Under the pieces are notes generated by a model that was not told the origin of the DNA, did no database searches, and saw only the letters and a program-made list of their open reading frames with translations. A program made the translations under genes and the position numbers. 64,000 nt of DNA from Phytopythium helicoides (lineage: Eukaryota; Oomycota; Peronosporomycetes; Pythiales; Pythiaceae): the NCBI GenBank assembly GCA_024867545.1, contig JANFNE010000064.1, positions 1-64,000 on the forward strand, written 5' to 3'. Shown one piece after another: positions 32,981 to 43,796 of this stretch. The stretch's first letter is position 1. Each line of letters starts with the position of its first letter.

Positions 32981-35174
32981 TCATGGTCCTCCTCGACGGC
33001 GTCGACGGTTGTAGAACTGACCTGCGAGCTCCTGCCAGTCGTCCACTTCAATTTTCTGCTCTCCTGCTGTTGCCTCCTCGCATGCATTGCCGATCCGCAA
33101 CAATTCATAGCAACGCGTATGGGCTCTGTCTTTCAACCCAAACTTCTTGCGAAACAAATCCGAGAAATCGTCGACGCCAGGCAATGTTCTGATGCAGTTG
33201 GCATTCCATGAGCTCCGTTTGCTCGTACGCAGTCATGAGGGTCCCGTCTACCTCCACTGCCACGGCAACCTGCCGCCTCAAGAATCCCTCAGATTGCTCC
33301 TGCACTTGTTGGCGTTCCTGTCTGTGCAGTTTCATAGTCGTCATTGAAGCCAGATGCAGGAGCCTTTAGAGTCAAGTCTGGAGCTGACACAAAACCGATG
33401 GGGCTCTCAACATCGGCAATATTGCTGGATGATGACCCTGACTGCAGCGACAAGATCCGAAAAAGAGATTTCGTCTTCACCCTGCTCACTAGGTACAACA
33501 GTGCTCGCAGGTTGCTCTGACACGTCACCAAGATCCGAAAAGGAGACTTCATCATCCCCTTCCTCACTGGATGTATCCTCGGAACCGTCGGTACTCGAAA
33601 AATCAAGCATTGAAGTCCGTGTGCGCTTCCGAAGCGATCGGCGAGTGCTAGAACTCCCTGTTGGAGTTGGAGTCGACGTTGGAGTTGATACTGGCGGCTC
33701 AGTTGGCACTACAGTAGCCAAAGGAGTTGGTGAAGTAGAAATATCGACTGGAGCTGCTGTTGCTGGAGTTGCGGTGGTTTGCGATGGACTCGGAGTTTCT
33801 GTGATGCTTGTTGATGACGGCGCAGGCGGTGATGTTGACGGTGCTGTAGTATTGGCGATCGTGGCATTGGTCGCTTCTGGTGTCGGCGTTGGAGTAGGAG
33901 TAGGAGTAGGAGTAGTATCTTGCGCAAGCTGCGGGCATACAAACCCGTTGCCCTGGAGGTTGAGCATGAGATCGTCGAGCTCGTAGCTGTAAGATTGTGC
34001 TCCCAGATCCTTCGTAGACACGAGCTGCCAATACTGATTGGGGACTGGCGAGAAGAATCGCCACAGAGACCCTTTCTTCTCAGCCGGTACCGCCACCGTC
34101 GCAGGAGGGACATTGTCAGATCGCTTCCAAAGTTGCGTAACGGTGGAAGTCGCAGTCGGGCACGCTTCTCCACTGTACGAGCACTGCTGGAAAGCAAATC
34201 GAGAAATGTCCTCGCTTGTAGCCTTCACCTCACTACCTAGACGGCATTCAAGATAGGTCTGGTGGAGCATGTCAATAGTCGCGCTGGGTGGACATAACGA
34301 CACCAGTCAGTACGAATAAACCCTGGGTTCAACAATTCGACTCTATCAAGACGTACTGGTGGCTTAGGAAAACAGGATCTGCAGGACCCATAAAGGTCGC
34401 CATCGTGCTGGACAAAGTGTTATGAATCGAATCTGCAGGTCAAAGAAGTTAGACTAGAGGTTGCAATCGCAACAAACAACTCCAAGAACTTACTATGAAT
34501 GCCGTACTGAATCGCATTGCTGAACTGTCGGAAGCCCATTTGACTGACTCAGCAGAACTGCAAGACCCGCATATCCAAAACCAGACGGGAACGTCTTCGA
34601 GGACCAATCCGATCGAGGGATACACAGAGCACATTGCGTGCGATTCATGCTGAGGGTCGAGCTTTCGCAAAAGTAGTTGCTTGGACTAGTTGTCACACAA
34701 TTACCGGATATTGTCTGTCCATTGATGGTCACTTCGCGAGACGTCCCAGATGAACCACCCAAACCACGCAAGATCGGAGAACACGACTCGATCGACGAAC
34801 CACCACCATCACAATTACCAACCAGAAATCGAGCGTAGTCCGCAAAATAGTCCCAGTACGGAATAGTCACGCACTCGTACTTGGTCCCTAAACTGCGCAA
34901 CATGTTCTCGTACGCGAGCAGGAAGCGACGATTCCAGTAGAGAAACCCGCAGGTGCGGTAAGCTTCGGTACTTGACTGTGTCTCGGAGTGGAGCTCTGTG
35001 AAGAGAATGTGGTATCCTCTGCGCATGCCGTATCCGACGGCTTCGACGTACAGGTTCTGTTCATCGGCGGTCATGGCTCCCCACGACTTGCGGACGCGTG
35101 GATTCGGGCATACAGCAGTAGTGACGAGAGCTACATATGACCATACCATAGTGACGGCAAAGAGGAACCGCATG
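32981..35174 (-). CDS. Tyrosinase-like protein C, CuA site degenerate, several frame breaks
   Basis: Predicted exons are 35174-34494, 34432-34357 and 34284-32981 (introns of 61 and 72 bases). A signal peptide (MRFLFAVTMVWSYVALVTTA) precedes a tyrosinase domain. CuA keeps only one clear ligand (TELHSET); the others have become Tyr (EAYRT) and Asn (YWNRR). CuB is intact: HNSIH and SHHATIDMLH. After the catalytic part come a (TP)n linker, Arg clusters (STRRSLRKR) and a C-terminal domain (AYEQTELMECQLH, DDFSDLFRKKFGL, RCYELL, DWQELAGQF). Apparent single-base insertions lie at 34535-34537 (proved against copy C', which has one G fewer), about 33447, 33317 and 33180. It is tandem to C' at 35916-37861. 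Enzyme activity is doubtful with CuA altered. Confidence 0.78.
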
Positions 35175-35915
35175 GTGGAAGTTGGGGTTGTACTCTGAAC
35201 GAGTAGAGTAGTTTGCGATGTGGCCAAGACCCAGCTAATTCACAACTGGTAGAAGACGATCAGCCACAGCGGCACTGCCGTAACGCCGCGTGGTGTATCG
35301 ATGTTGTTTAAATGCGACCGGGTCGAGCAGAGAGATTTCGCCTGCTCGAGCCCAAGTAAACTTGGAAACGATAGTCAGAACACCAAACAATTCGAAGCTG
35401 AGCGGACTGCTCCGGTCTGCGCTTTCTCTGGCTTGTGGAAAGCCGTTGCAGCTTACTTTGGCCTTTTTGTTCTCTCTTGACATCAACCGCTCTGGCTGCT
35501 TCTTATCGAACTCAAGAGCACTAACGCAAGTTAGCAGCACCCTTCCACAATCCAAACGCGAGTCTGCCCAAAAAGCTTGGGGGTGGACGGACGGTTGGCG
35601 AAAGCCGGAGCGAGAGCATTTTCGCCGAACTGCGTTTGCTGAAGTTGCCGAAGTTGCTTTTAGTACTCGACCAGTCGGTAGCATCTCGTAACGGCTGAGC
35701 AGTACAGATAGCGTTCTTCTTGATGGGTATTGAACGGAGCGGAAGTGCTTACAGTACGAAACGAGTTAGTAAGGACACTTGCGTTTGCTTCTAAACCTCT
35801 GGACACTAACCAAGCAAGGCATGTGAAATGTGGACAGCCTCTGAGGAAAGGCTCAAATGCAACAGTGCAGATCACATGCATTCAAATCATCGTGGCTCCA
35901 AGGAACACGTTTGCT
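35175..35915. other. Spacer between tandem tyrosinase-like genes C and C'
   Basis: No gene can be supported. Open frames on both strands (for example 35290-35691 forward, 35684-35235 reverse) have no family likeness and overlap each other. It should hold the promoter of gene C and the 3' end of C'. Confidence 0.4.
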
Positions 35916-37861
35916 CTACCTCGTAGCTTTGTCTGGCCCTACCACGTTCGTCGTAGGTACACAGTTATAGAACCTGCTGGCCAGGTCGCGCCAGTTGGAG
36001 ACTCGCACTTTGTCGTTCGTCTGGTACAACAGATTATAGCATCGTGGATGGATCGAGCTATCAATTTGGAAATTGTCACGGAAGAAGGACGAATAATCTT
36101 GCACGGTTGCAATGTCCTCATGGAGCTGGCATTCCATAAGTTCCGTTTGTGTGTAGGCTGTCGCCAGCGATCCATCCACACCCTTGGCACGAGCGATCGT
36201 ATCACTGAGGAACCCTTCAGACTGATCCTGAACATATGCTCGTTCGACTTGGGCATCGTTATAGTTGTAGTTGAACCCCGAGGCTGGTGGCTTTGGAACG
36301 TAATCGGGTACTTCGACGCCAGCGACAGAATCCACAGATGACCCTGAGAGATCCGTGAAGTCTTCTGTAGTTGTAAGGTCAGCTGAAGTTGGTGCTGAAG
36401 TTGGTGTTGGTGTTGGTGCTGGAGGAGTACTTGGTGTTGGTGATGGAGAAGGTGTAACAGATAAAGCTGCTGCAAAACTGCGCCACCAATTTGCCCATCC
36501 GGAAGGCGGACTCCACAACTGTCGTTTAGTGATCTCTTGTTTGAGCGCAATTTCCGAATGACTTCTGCTGAGTTTAGTATCGTCTGCGGTGGCACGTCGG
36601 GTTGACGATCGCTCGCCAAGTCTTGGACACACAAATCCATTTTTCTGGAGGCTCTTGACAAGATCATCCAGTTGATAGGAGTATGTTTGAGTTCCAAGCG
36701 ACCTTGATAGAGATAAGCTGCCAGTACTTGTTCGGGACAGGTGAAAAGAAATCGGGATAGCGTTGGGTGCTTCTCTGCTGGTACCGCTGACACTGAGCCT
36801 GGTATTGATCTTGCTCTCATCCAGAGTTGCGTGACGTTAGATGTTGATTCTGGACACCATTCTCCACGGTAGGAGCACTTTTGATAAGCAAATCGAGAGA
36901 TCCTCTCGCTATGTCGGGATGAAACCTGTCCCCTAGCTGGCAGTCGAGGTACATTTGGTGCAGCATATCAACTGTAGCACTAGGAGGATATCAAAGATAT
37001 CATTTAGTCAGCATTGAAAGCGGTAAATGAAGTTTCTTGCTCAACCTTACTGGTGGCTGAAGAAGATCGGGTCTGCCGGTCCCATATAGGTCGCCATCGT
37101 GCTGGACAAGGCGTCATGAATCGTATCTGTGAGCAGAGAGATTAGACGCTGAACTCAAGCGAATAAAATCATGTGAATCTACTGTGAATGCCGTACTGAA
37201 TCGCATTGCTGAACTGCCGGAAGCCATTTGACTGACTCAGCAGCACTGCAAGACCAGCATATCCAAAACCAGACGGGAACGTCTTCGATGACCAATCCGA
37301 TCGAGGAATGCACAGAGCACATTGCGTGCGATTCGTGCTAAGTGTCGAGCTTTCGCAAAAGTAGTTACTTGGACTCGTTGTCACACAATTACCGGATATT
37401 GTCTGCCCATTGATGGTCACATCGCGAGGCGATCCAGATGAACCACCCAAACCACGCAAGATCGGAGAACACGACTCGATCGACGAACCACCACCGTCAC
37501 AATTACCAACCAGAAATCGAGCGTAGTCCGCAAAGTAGTCCCAGTATGGAATCGTCACGCACTCGTACTTGGTCCCCAAACTGCGCAACATGTTCTCGTA
37601 CGCGAGCAGGAAGCGACGATTCCAGTAGAGAAACCCGCAGGTGCGGTAGGCTTCGGTACTTGATTGAGTCTCGGAGTGCAGCTCTGTGAAGAGAATGTGG
37701 TATCCTCTGCGCATGCCGTATCCGACGGCTTCGACGTACAGGTTCTGTTCATCGGCGGTCATGGTTCCCACGACTTGCGGACGCGTGGATTCGGGCATAC
37801 AGCGCTGGATACGGCAAAGTGAAGACCTGTAGATCATCAACAGGAGCTTCCAGATCCCCAT
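35916..37861 (-). CDS. Tyrosinase-like protein C', tandem copy of C, several frame breaks
   Basis: Exons predicted at 37861-37193, 37126-37051 and 36979-35916, with intron positions matching gene C exactly (exon 2 is 76 bases in both). Exon 1 is nearly identical to that of C, with the same ligand losses at CuA (EAYRT, YWNRR) and intact CuB (SHHATVDMLH). The N-terminus has a signal peptide from ATG 37861 (MGIWKLLLMIY) but differs from C. Frame breaks: one extra base near 37829, one base missing near 37766 relative to C, and breaks near 36911, 36747 and 36702. The 3' half (STRRATADDTK, TP-rich linker, QTELMECQLHEDI, PRCYNLL, NWRDLASRFYNC) is intact in frame to the stop. Either a decaying tandem duplicate or a badly assembled one. 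Confidence 0.7.
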
Positions 37862-39604
37862 GATGGCGCAGAGTTGTTCGAGGTCCCTCTTGATTTGGAG
37901 ATACACTGCCGATGGCAGGTAAAGAATGAAGCTGCCCGCCAAGGGCGAAGCCCACGACGCAGAAACTTCACTTGTGAGCCAAAGGCATGTCGGCTCTTGG
38001 AGGAAGAGCAGAACGTGCGGCCAGCGCAGTTTCCGATTAGCGATCTCTCAACTTTCTTCTTCCATGCCCTTTGTTGCTGGAAATAACGCGCTGCAGCAGC
38101 CAGTCGATAAATTTGAAGTCGGAGGAAACTGCGACTTGCGTTACGCATGGAAGTTGGAGCCCAGCACCATGTTGAAGTGCTCGCTTCAACATCTTGTGGT
38201 ACACTCAAGGCGCCAAAGTGTCAAGTTGATCGGAGCAAGTTCTGTCTCCTTGCGCGAGCAAACGGGAGTCACTGCTGCCTCAGCATCTCTCGAGGCTACG
38301 ACAACTCATTCACGAGTAAGCACCCGATGAGCGAACACCAGAGAGCACAGTGATTGTTTCCATCTCGCCTCCCCGCCCTCCTTTGCTCTCGCCAGAGCTT
38401 TCTGGCGACAGCCCAAGTCATCGCAGTGGAAAAGCACATCAGGCGCAGAGACTGTTACCTTGCGTCACCGACCTGGTCAGCTCTTTTGGATCTCCAGATC
38501 CTGCAGCGACCCGCTCCAGCCCGACGATGACGCTTGATCTCATTTCCATTCACTCGACGCATCCTCACTCCCTTAGTCTGTCCCAACAACCAGAGAGCGC
38601 CTGCGGAATCGACAGGCGGGCGATGACCCCAAGGCCCAGAATCCTGAGCTCTCTCGCTGCTCGCCAACGGAAGAAACGGATAATAAAGGCTCATGTCAAC
38701 CGCCAACGACAGCTGCATGCTCTCTGCAAGGCTCTCTATGAGTCAGCGGTGCTCCAGCCAGGGCCGATCTCATGCGCATGCGCAACGACCGGATGGTTAC
38801 CAAAGCTTGCGGAGCAGTTCGATTCGAAGTTCAGGCGGCGTTGGCTAATGCTGTCGCGGAAACGCTAACGACGATGGCCGTCTCCATGGCACCGCCATCG
38901 CGCAGTCGCGGATGCAGCGGGACGACGAGCACGCTCTCAAGGATTTTTTGTGGTTGCTTTCCATCCCTGGCACCACCGAGTTTGCCATAGTATACTCGTG
39001 CGTGACGCATGATGATTTTCCTTCTCCTCGAGGTTGCAGCTCGGAGACCTCGCTGCTTGCTCCAGCTTCACCGACATGCGTCGATGAGGCTCTCACGTCG
39101 TCCGTTGCGCGTTTTAACGCTCATTCATTTCGTTGGTGCTCGCTCGCTACATACTGGCTCGCTGCTGCGGTTCAGAAAGAAGCGAGTGTTCGAGCTTCGA
39201 GCCCGTGACAGGCGCCAGACAGCAGCACGTGATCGGCTCTGGGCATCATGTCTCGGTTTCCACCGATCGGTCAAGGTGGCGCTTCGAGTCCAGCGTGGCG
39301 TTACGCCCTACATGGACACCAGCAGCTGGGCCACGCATTGGTTTCGCGGCTTCTTTCCACGGTTCGTCCGCGTTGCCGGAATGGTCTGCTCCCGTCTTGG
39401 GGTGAGTGAGCCCGAGTCAGTAGCCCCAGCATCTCCGGCTGGGGCTGCTCCGAAGGATAGACGCACGCGAACAACAGCAGCACCGAGGCGGAGCGCCGTT
39501 CCGGCTGTCATTTCTGCTTTCCGCCCCTTGCGAGCGGCCCCTCCTCCATCTCCTCAACCTCCACCACCACCGCCTCCATCCTCGTCACTCCTCTTTGCGG
39601 CATC
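37862..39604. other. Gene-free stretch between C' and D
   Basis: No gene can be supported. A forward frame 38350-38868 contains a basic segment from an ATG at 38623 (LAARQRKKRIIKAHVNRQRQ) that could be part of a small basic protein, but there is no family match and no conserved neighbour frame. GCTCATTCATTTC at about 39117 partly resembles an Inr. Confidence 0.35.
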
Positions 39605-41755
39605 ATGGCTGCTCGTCGGCTGACAGTGCTGGCTGCTCTGCTGGTGCTGCTCATCGCGTTCGTCTTGGCTCCGACTCAAGGACAGACACCCACCGACGCC
39701 CCCACGACGAGCGCCCCAGCTACAGATGCTCCCACGACCAGCGCCCCAGCTACAGACGCTCCAGCTACAAATGCTCCCACGACCAGCGCCCCTACCACGG
39801 ATACCCCCGCGACGACCACCCCAACACCTACCACTAGTAGCCCCACCAACTCCACTATGACGCCGACACCGACTCCTACGAGTAGCAACTCCACGAGCAC
39901 CCCAACTCCGACGCCCACCGCTTCGGCATGCGGTCCTCGTGTCCGCCGTGACTGGAGACAGCTCAGTGTCGATGACAAGCAGCTCTACCGCGACGCCATC
40001 AAGGCGGCCATGACCAGCAAATACCACACGCTTTTCCAGGAGATCCTAACCGACAAGGACACGTGCAATGAGGCCTACCTCACCAGTGCTTCCGTCTATT
40101 GGCACCGTCGATTCCTTCTCGCTTACGAGAACATGCTGCGCAGCCTCGAGCCACGCTTCGCCTGCATCACGATCCCGTACTGGGATATGTTCTCTGACTA
40201 CACGAACCAGGTCACGAACATCACAAACCCAGTCACAAACATCACAGGCCCCGTATGCACTACCATGGAGCAGTGCTCCACCTTTCTTGGCGAGTTTGGC
40301 GGCTCGAGTGGAGCCGCCACCAAGGTCTCAATCAACGGGTACAACATCACAACCACCAATCCAGATGGGAACTGCGTCAATGGTTTGCTGTCTCGTGGTC
40401 GCAACGCCTCGGAGATCAACAACAACTACGCCGACTTCTCAAACTTCTGTGAGAACTCCGCCAACGGCACCACGTGCAGTGGCTGCATTCCTCGCGGCCC
40501 CTGGAACTCGACCCTACTGCCAACTTCGATAACAAGCGCGCAGCTTCTGCGAGTTGTCAAGCCCTCCTATGGTTTCTATTACTTCAGCAACAGCATGATG
40601 AACTATTTCCAGTCCCCGATGCACAACACTTTGAACTCAACGATGGCGACGTGTGCTACGGCCGCGGATCCCATGTTCTACAGCCTGCAGTAAGTCACGG
40701 TGCAATTCCCTTGGCGATGAGACTATGTGTTCTGACGGATTCATAAATTGCAGGGCGACTCTCGACCTCGTTCACCAGCTCTACTACGACTGCCAGATCG
40801 GAGCCAACCTTACTGATGCCCAAAAGCAGTCAAGTAGCTCAACGTACGTGTACCAGGCATACACGCTCGCTTCAAGTGTCGTCTCAGCCCCCTCCGTTAC
40901 TGCCAACATGACGATGTACTGGAACTCGACTGTATCGAGCCAGCGCATGCGCGCAGATGACCATCAGACCTCAAGCAGTTCTTTGCGCCTCTGCCAAGCC
41001 AGTACTGGTACTACGCGAGCATCAACGACCTCGGCAATAACTCCTACTCGTACTTGCCCACCACGATGTTCTCTACGCTTGTTGCATCACTTTCATGCCC
41101 CAAGAACCACGTGCGCCGCCTTATCGCACAACAAGAGGTCGGTAGTGTTCATGCAGCTGGTATTTCGACAACTCCTTCGCCATCCCCGATGTTAACACCA
41201 GAGGCGACACCCACCCCAACTCTTGGGTCGTCTGATGGGGATTCTTCAAACGAAATGGTGGCTGTTCCGGACGGTGTAGTCTTGGCGACGGCGAACCTTT
41301 CCGACAGTAAAGTGACCAAGGCGGTTGCCAAGGCTTTCAACTGCTATCAGACTATGGTGGCGAACATTTCGGAAGTCATGGACTCTGATATTGACGCAAT
41401 CGAGGCAGCAGTGACGGCTGACTGTGTAGCTTATCACAAACTGTTCAAGAAGGTTGACGAATTTAGCCTATTCTTCCTCAAGAACATGGGGCTGTCTCTC
41501 AAGTTGACGACTGTGTGCAGCCAACGCGTCAAGGAATACGAAAACGGCAGTCGCACAGTTCCTGTCGATTTCATGTTCATCCGGGATGAGTTTATCGGAA
41601 TGAACGACACTCAGTTGGCAAATCTGTCTTCGATCACCACTGGAGCCGCAGTGGTTCCCGTCACCGCATTCCATGCGAGAACGATAGCAGACGTGGCCAA
41701 ATCCAATATCAACTTCATCGTTGATGGGGCTGTCTCGAACACCTCGGCAGTCTAA
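39605..41755 (+). CDS. Tyrosinase-like protein D, both copper sites degenerate
   Basis: Predicted exons are 39605-40689 and 40754-41755 (64-base intron at the same place, before ATxDxxH, as in C and C'). A signal peptide (MAARRLTVLAALLVLLIAFVLA) is followed by a mucin-like PTTSAPATDAP repeat region before the tyrosinase domain. At CuA only YWHRRFL keeps His; the other two positions read QEILTD and EAYLT. At CuB, HNxxH has become QSPMH and SHH has become SLQ. It is therefore probably not a copper oxidase. An Arg pair (NHVRRLI) and the C-terminal domain follow. One base is missing near 40960-40963: beyond it the frame continues as DLKQFFAPLPSQYWYY. Many N-x-S/T sites suggest heavy glycosylation. 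Confidence 0.8.
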
Positions 41756-41995
41756 GGTTTGAGCCATGATTTCGTCAGCGTGAGGTACTGTCATCCCCAA
41801 GTCCCTTAAGTTCGCTATGTCTTTCGTTTACCGCCGTCGTTCTCCACGCACCCAGCCACCGGAGGCCGAATCCAAGGAGGCTGCATAGTGTAAAACCGCA
41901 TAATCTAATCGAGTCTCAACTGTTTCGTCGCTTCCATGGGTCCTTTGATTGAGTTTCGCCACAGCCACATCGTTTTCACTTTCTTCGTAGAGAAA

Positions 41996-43433
41996 TCACT
42001 GCTTGAGAGAGTCATGGAACTCCTTGATCTTGCCGTACCACTCACGCACGTTCTCCTTCACTGCCTTCTCATTGATCGTCGTCAGCTGCTTGTCCGCCAG
42101 CACCTGCTTGCCGTTGATCCACACATCCGACACACTGCAGCAACCAACAACTTGTCAGCGTCCAGCTCAAATACCACCACAACAAATACAACAATACTCA
42201 CTGCTCGCGACCCGCGACGTAGACGACGTGGCTGATAGCATTGTACATCGGCAGCATCTCGATGCTGTCGCACTCGATCGCAATCACGTCCGCACGCTTG
42301 CCCACCTCGATCGACCCGACCTCGCTGTCAATACCAAGTGCGCGAGCGCCGTTCAGCGTCGCCATCTGCAGTGCCGTGGCTGCCGGCACGCTCGTGCACT
42401 CCATCGACTCGACCTTGGCCAGGATAGCCGCCAGCTTCATCTCCTCGAACATGTTGGTCGAGTTGTTGCTCGCACAGCCGTCCGTGCCGAGCGCCACGTT
42501 CACACCATGCTTGAGCAGGTCCGTCACGCGGCAGATGCCCGACGCCAGCTTGAGGTTGGACGTCGGGCAATGCACCACGTGAGCCTTAGCAGCTGCCATG
42601 TCGGCGATCTCCTCGTCCGTCAACTGCGTCATGTGCACGGCGATGAGACGCTCCGACAGCAGTCCGAGGCGCTTGAAGTTGGCGATCGGCCGCAGGTGCT
42701 GGTCGCTCTGGTGGCGGCTCATCGAGTTGGGCACCTGGTGCTCGCTGTCATGGCATTCGGCGTGGGTCTCGTGCAGGTGGATATGGAAGCGAACGTTGTG
42801 CCTCAGCGAATATTCATTCGTTCGGAGGAGACTCTTTTCGCTGACCGTGTATGGTGCATGGGGAGCAATCGTGGGGTAGATGAATTCGTGGTTAGAGTAC
42901 TTGCCGACAAACAACTCGGCTTGGGCGAAGTCGTGGTCTGCGGTGTCTCGAGGATAGTCGAGGATGCCCATACCAACAGCTCCTCGCATCCCAGCCTGCT
43001 CAAGTACGTCACACGCAGGTCCTGGGTAAAAGTACATGTCGTTGAAGCACGTCGTGCCACTGCGAATCATTTCGGCCACCGCGTGCATGGTGCCGTCACG
43101 CAAGAAGTTGTTGTCGACGAACTTGCCCTCCACAGGCCACATGTCGTCCTGGAGCCACTTAATGAGTGGCTTATCGTCCGATAGACCGCGTAGCAGCGAC
43201 ATTGCTGCGTGCGTGTGGGCATTTATGAGTCCCGGAGTCACGATGTGGTGAAGTAGCTCCTTGACTTGATCAGCCTCGAACTGCTGTTCAGCCTCCTTTC
43301 GAGGCAGCACCGCGACAATCCGCGAGTCCTTGACCACGATCGCGTGGTCATTGAGAACGACGTTGTACGGCACAACGGGCACCACGTGCGCCGCGAAGAT
43401 GACAAGGTCGACGTTCTGCTTGACTGCGTTCAT
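41996..43433 (-). CDS. MTA/SAH deaminase-like amidohydrolase, copy 1
   Basis: Exons 43433-42202 and 42134-41996 (67-base intron) give 456 residues. It is a metal-dependent amidohydrolase of the ATZ/TRZ-mtaD branch: metal-binding HTHAAMSLLRG, then PHAPYTVSEKSL, HIHLHETHAE (metal/catalytic His and Glu), VHCPTSNLKLASGI and GTDGCASNNSTNMFEEMK (metal Asp). Such enzymes deaminate methylthioadenosine, S-adenosylhomocysteine or 5'-deoxyadenosine and feed purine and methionine salvage. Start: the ATG at 43433 lies just downstream of a good initiator; the longer frame to 43574 would begin upstream of the predicted transcript. The second copy at 57183-58620 is nearly identical apart from its ends. Convergent with tyrosinase-like D. 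Confidence 0.92.
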
Positions 43434-43529
43434 GGTGACTGGGAGGGATGACGTGATTTGCGGGATGGATGGGTGGCTGCAAGTCGCAGAGACCGTCAGT
43501 TGGCTTGATTTGCTTGATGCTTGCTGGGC

Positions 43530-43543
43530 GAAATGAAAAGTGG
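43530..43543 (-). promoter_or_regulatory. Oomycete initiator of deaminase copy 1
   Basis: On the reverse strand CCACTTTTCATTTC fits the relaxed core YCAYTYYNCAWTTT apart from its last base. It sits about 97 bases before the ATG at 43433 and inside the longer open frame, which argues against a start at 43574. Confidence 0.55.
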
Positions 43544-43796
43544 CAAGGACTTCAATCGCGTGCAAACACCGCAAATGGGTTCAAGACCTTCGCTCACATT
43601 TGCAGGTCGACGAGTGACCAGTGCCTCGGCGGATGCCGTGATGGGCAAGCAACCGGCTTGTGTGCGCATGTGACGTAAACGCCAATGCACCAATCTACTC
43701 GATGCGGCTTCGTGATGAAAGCTAGCGAATTTGGTGTCGCATTTCGGACTCCTACGTCACGGCACCAACTATTTGCCTATCCAAGCCTCCTATGGG

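Noticed and set aside
38350..38868. Forward frame of 172 codons with a basic segment
   Set aside because: Only a short stretch looks protein-like; no start context, no domain and no continuation by splicing that I could find.
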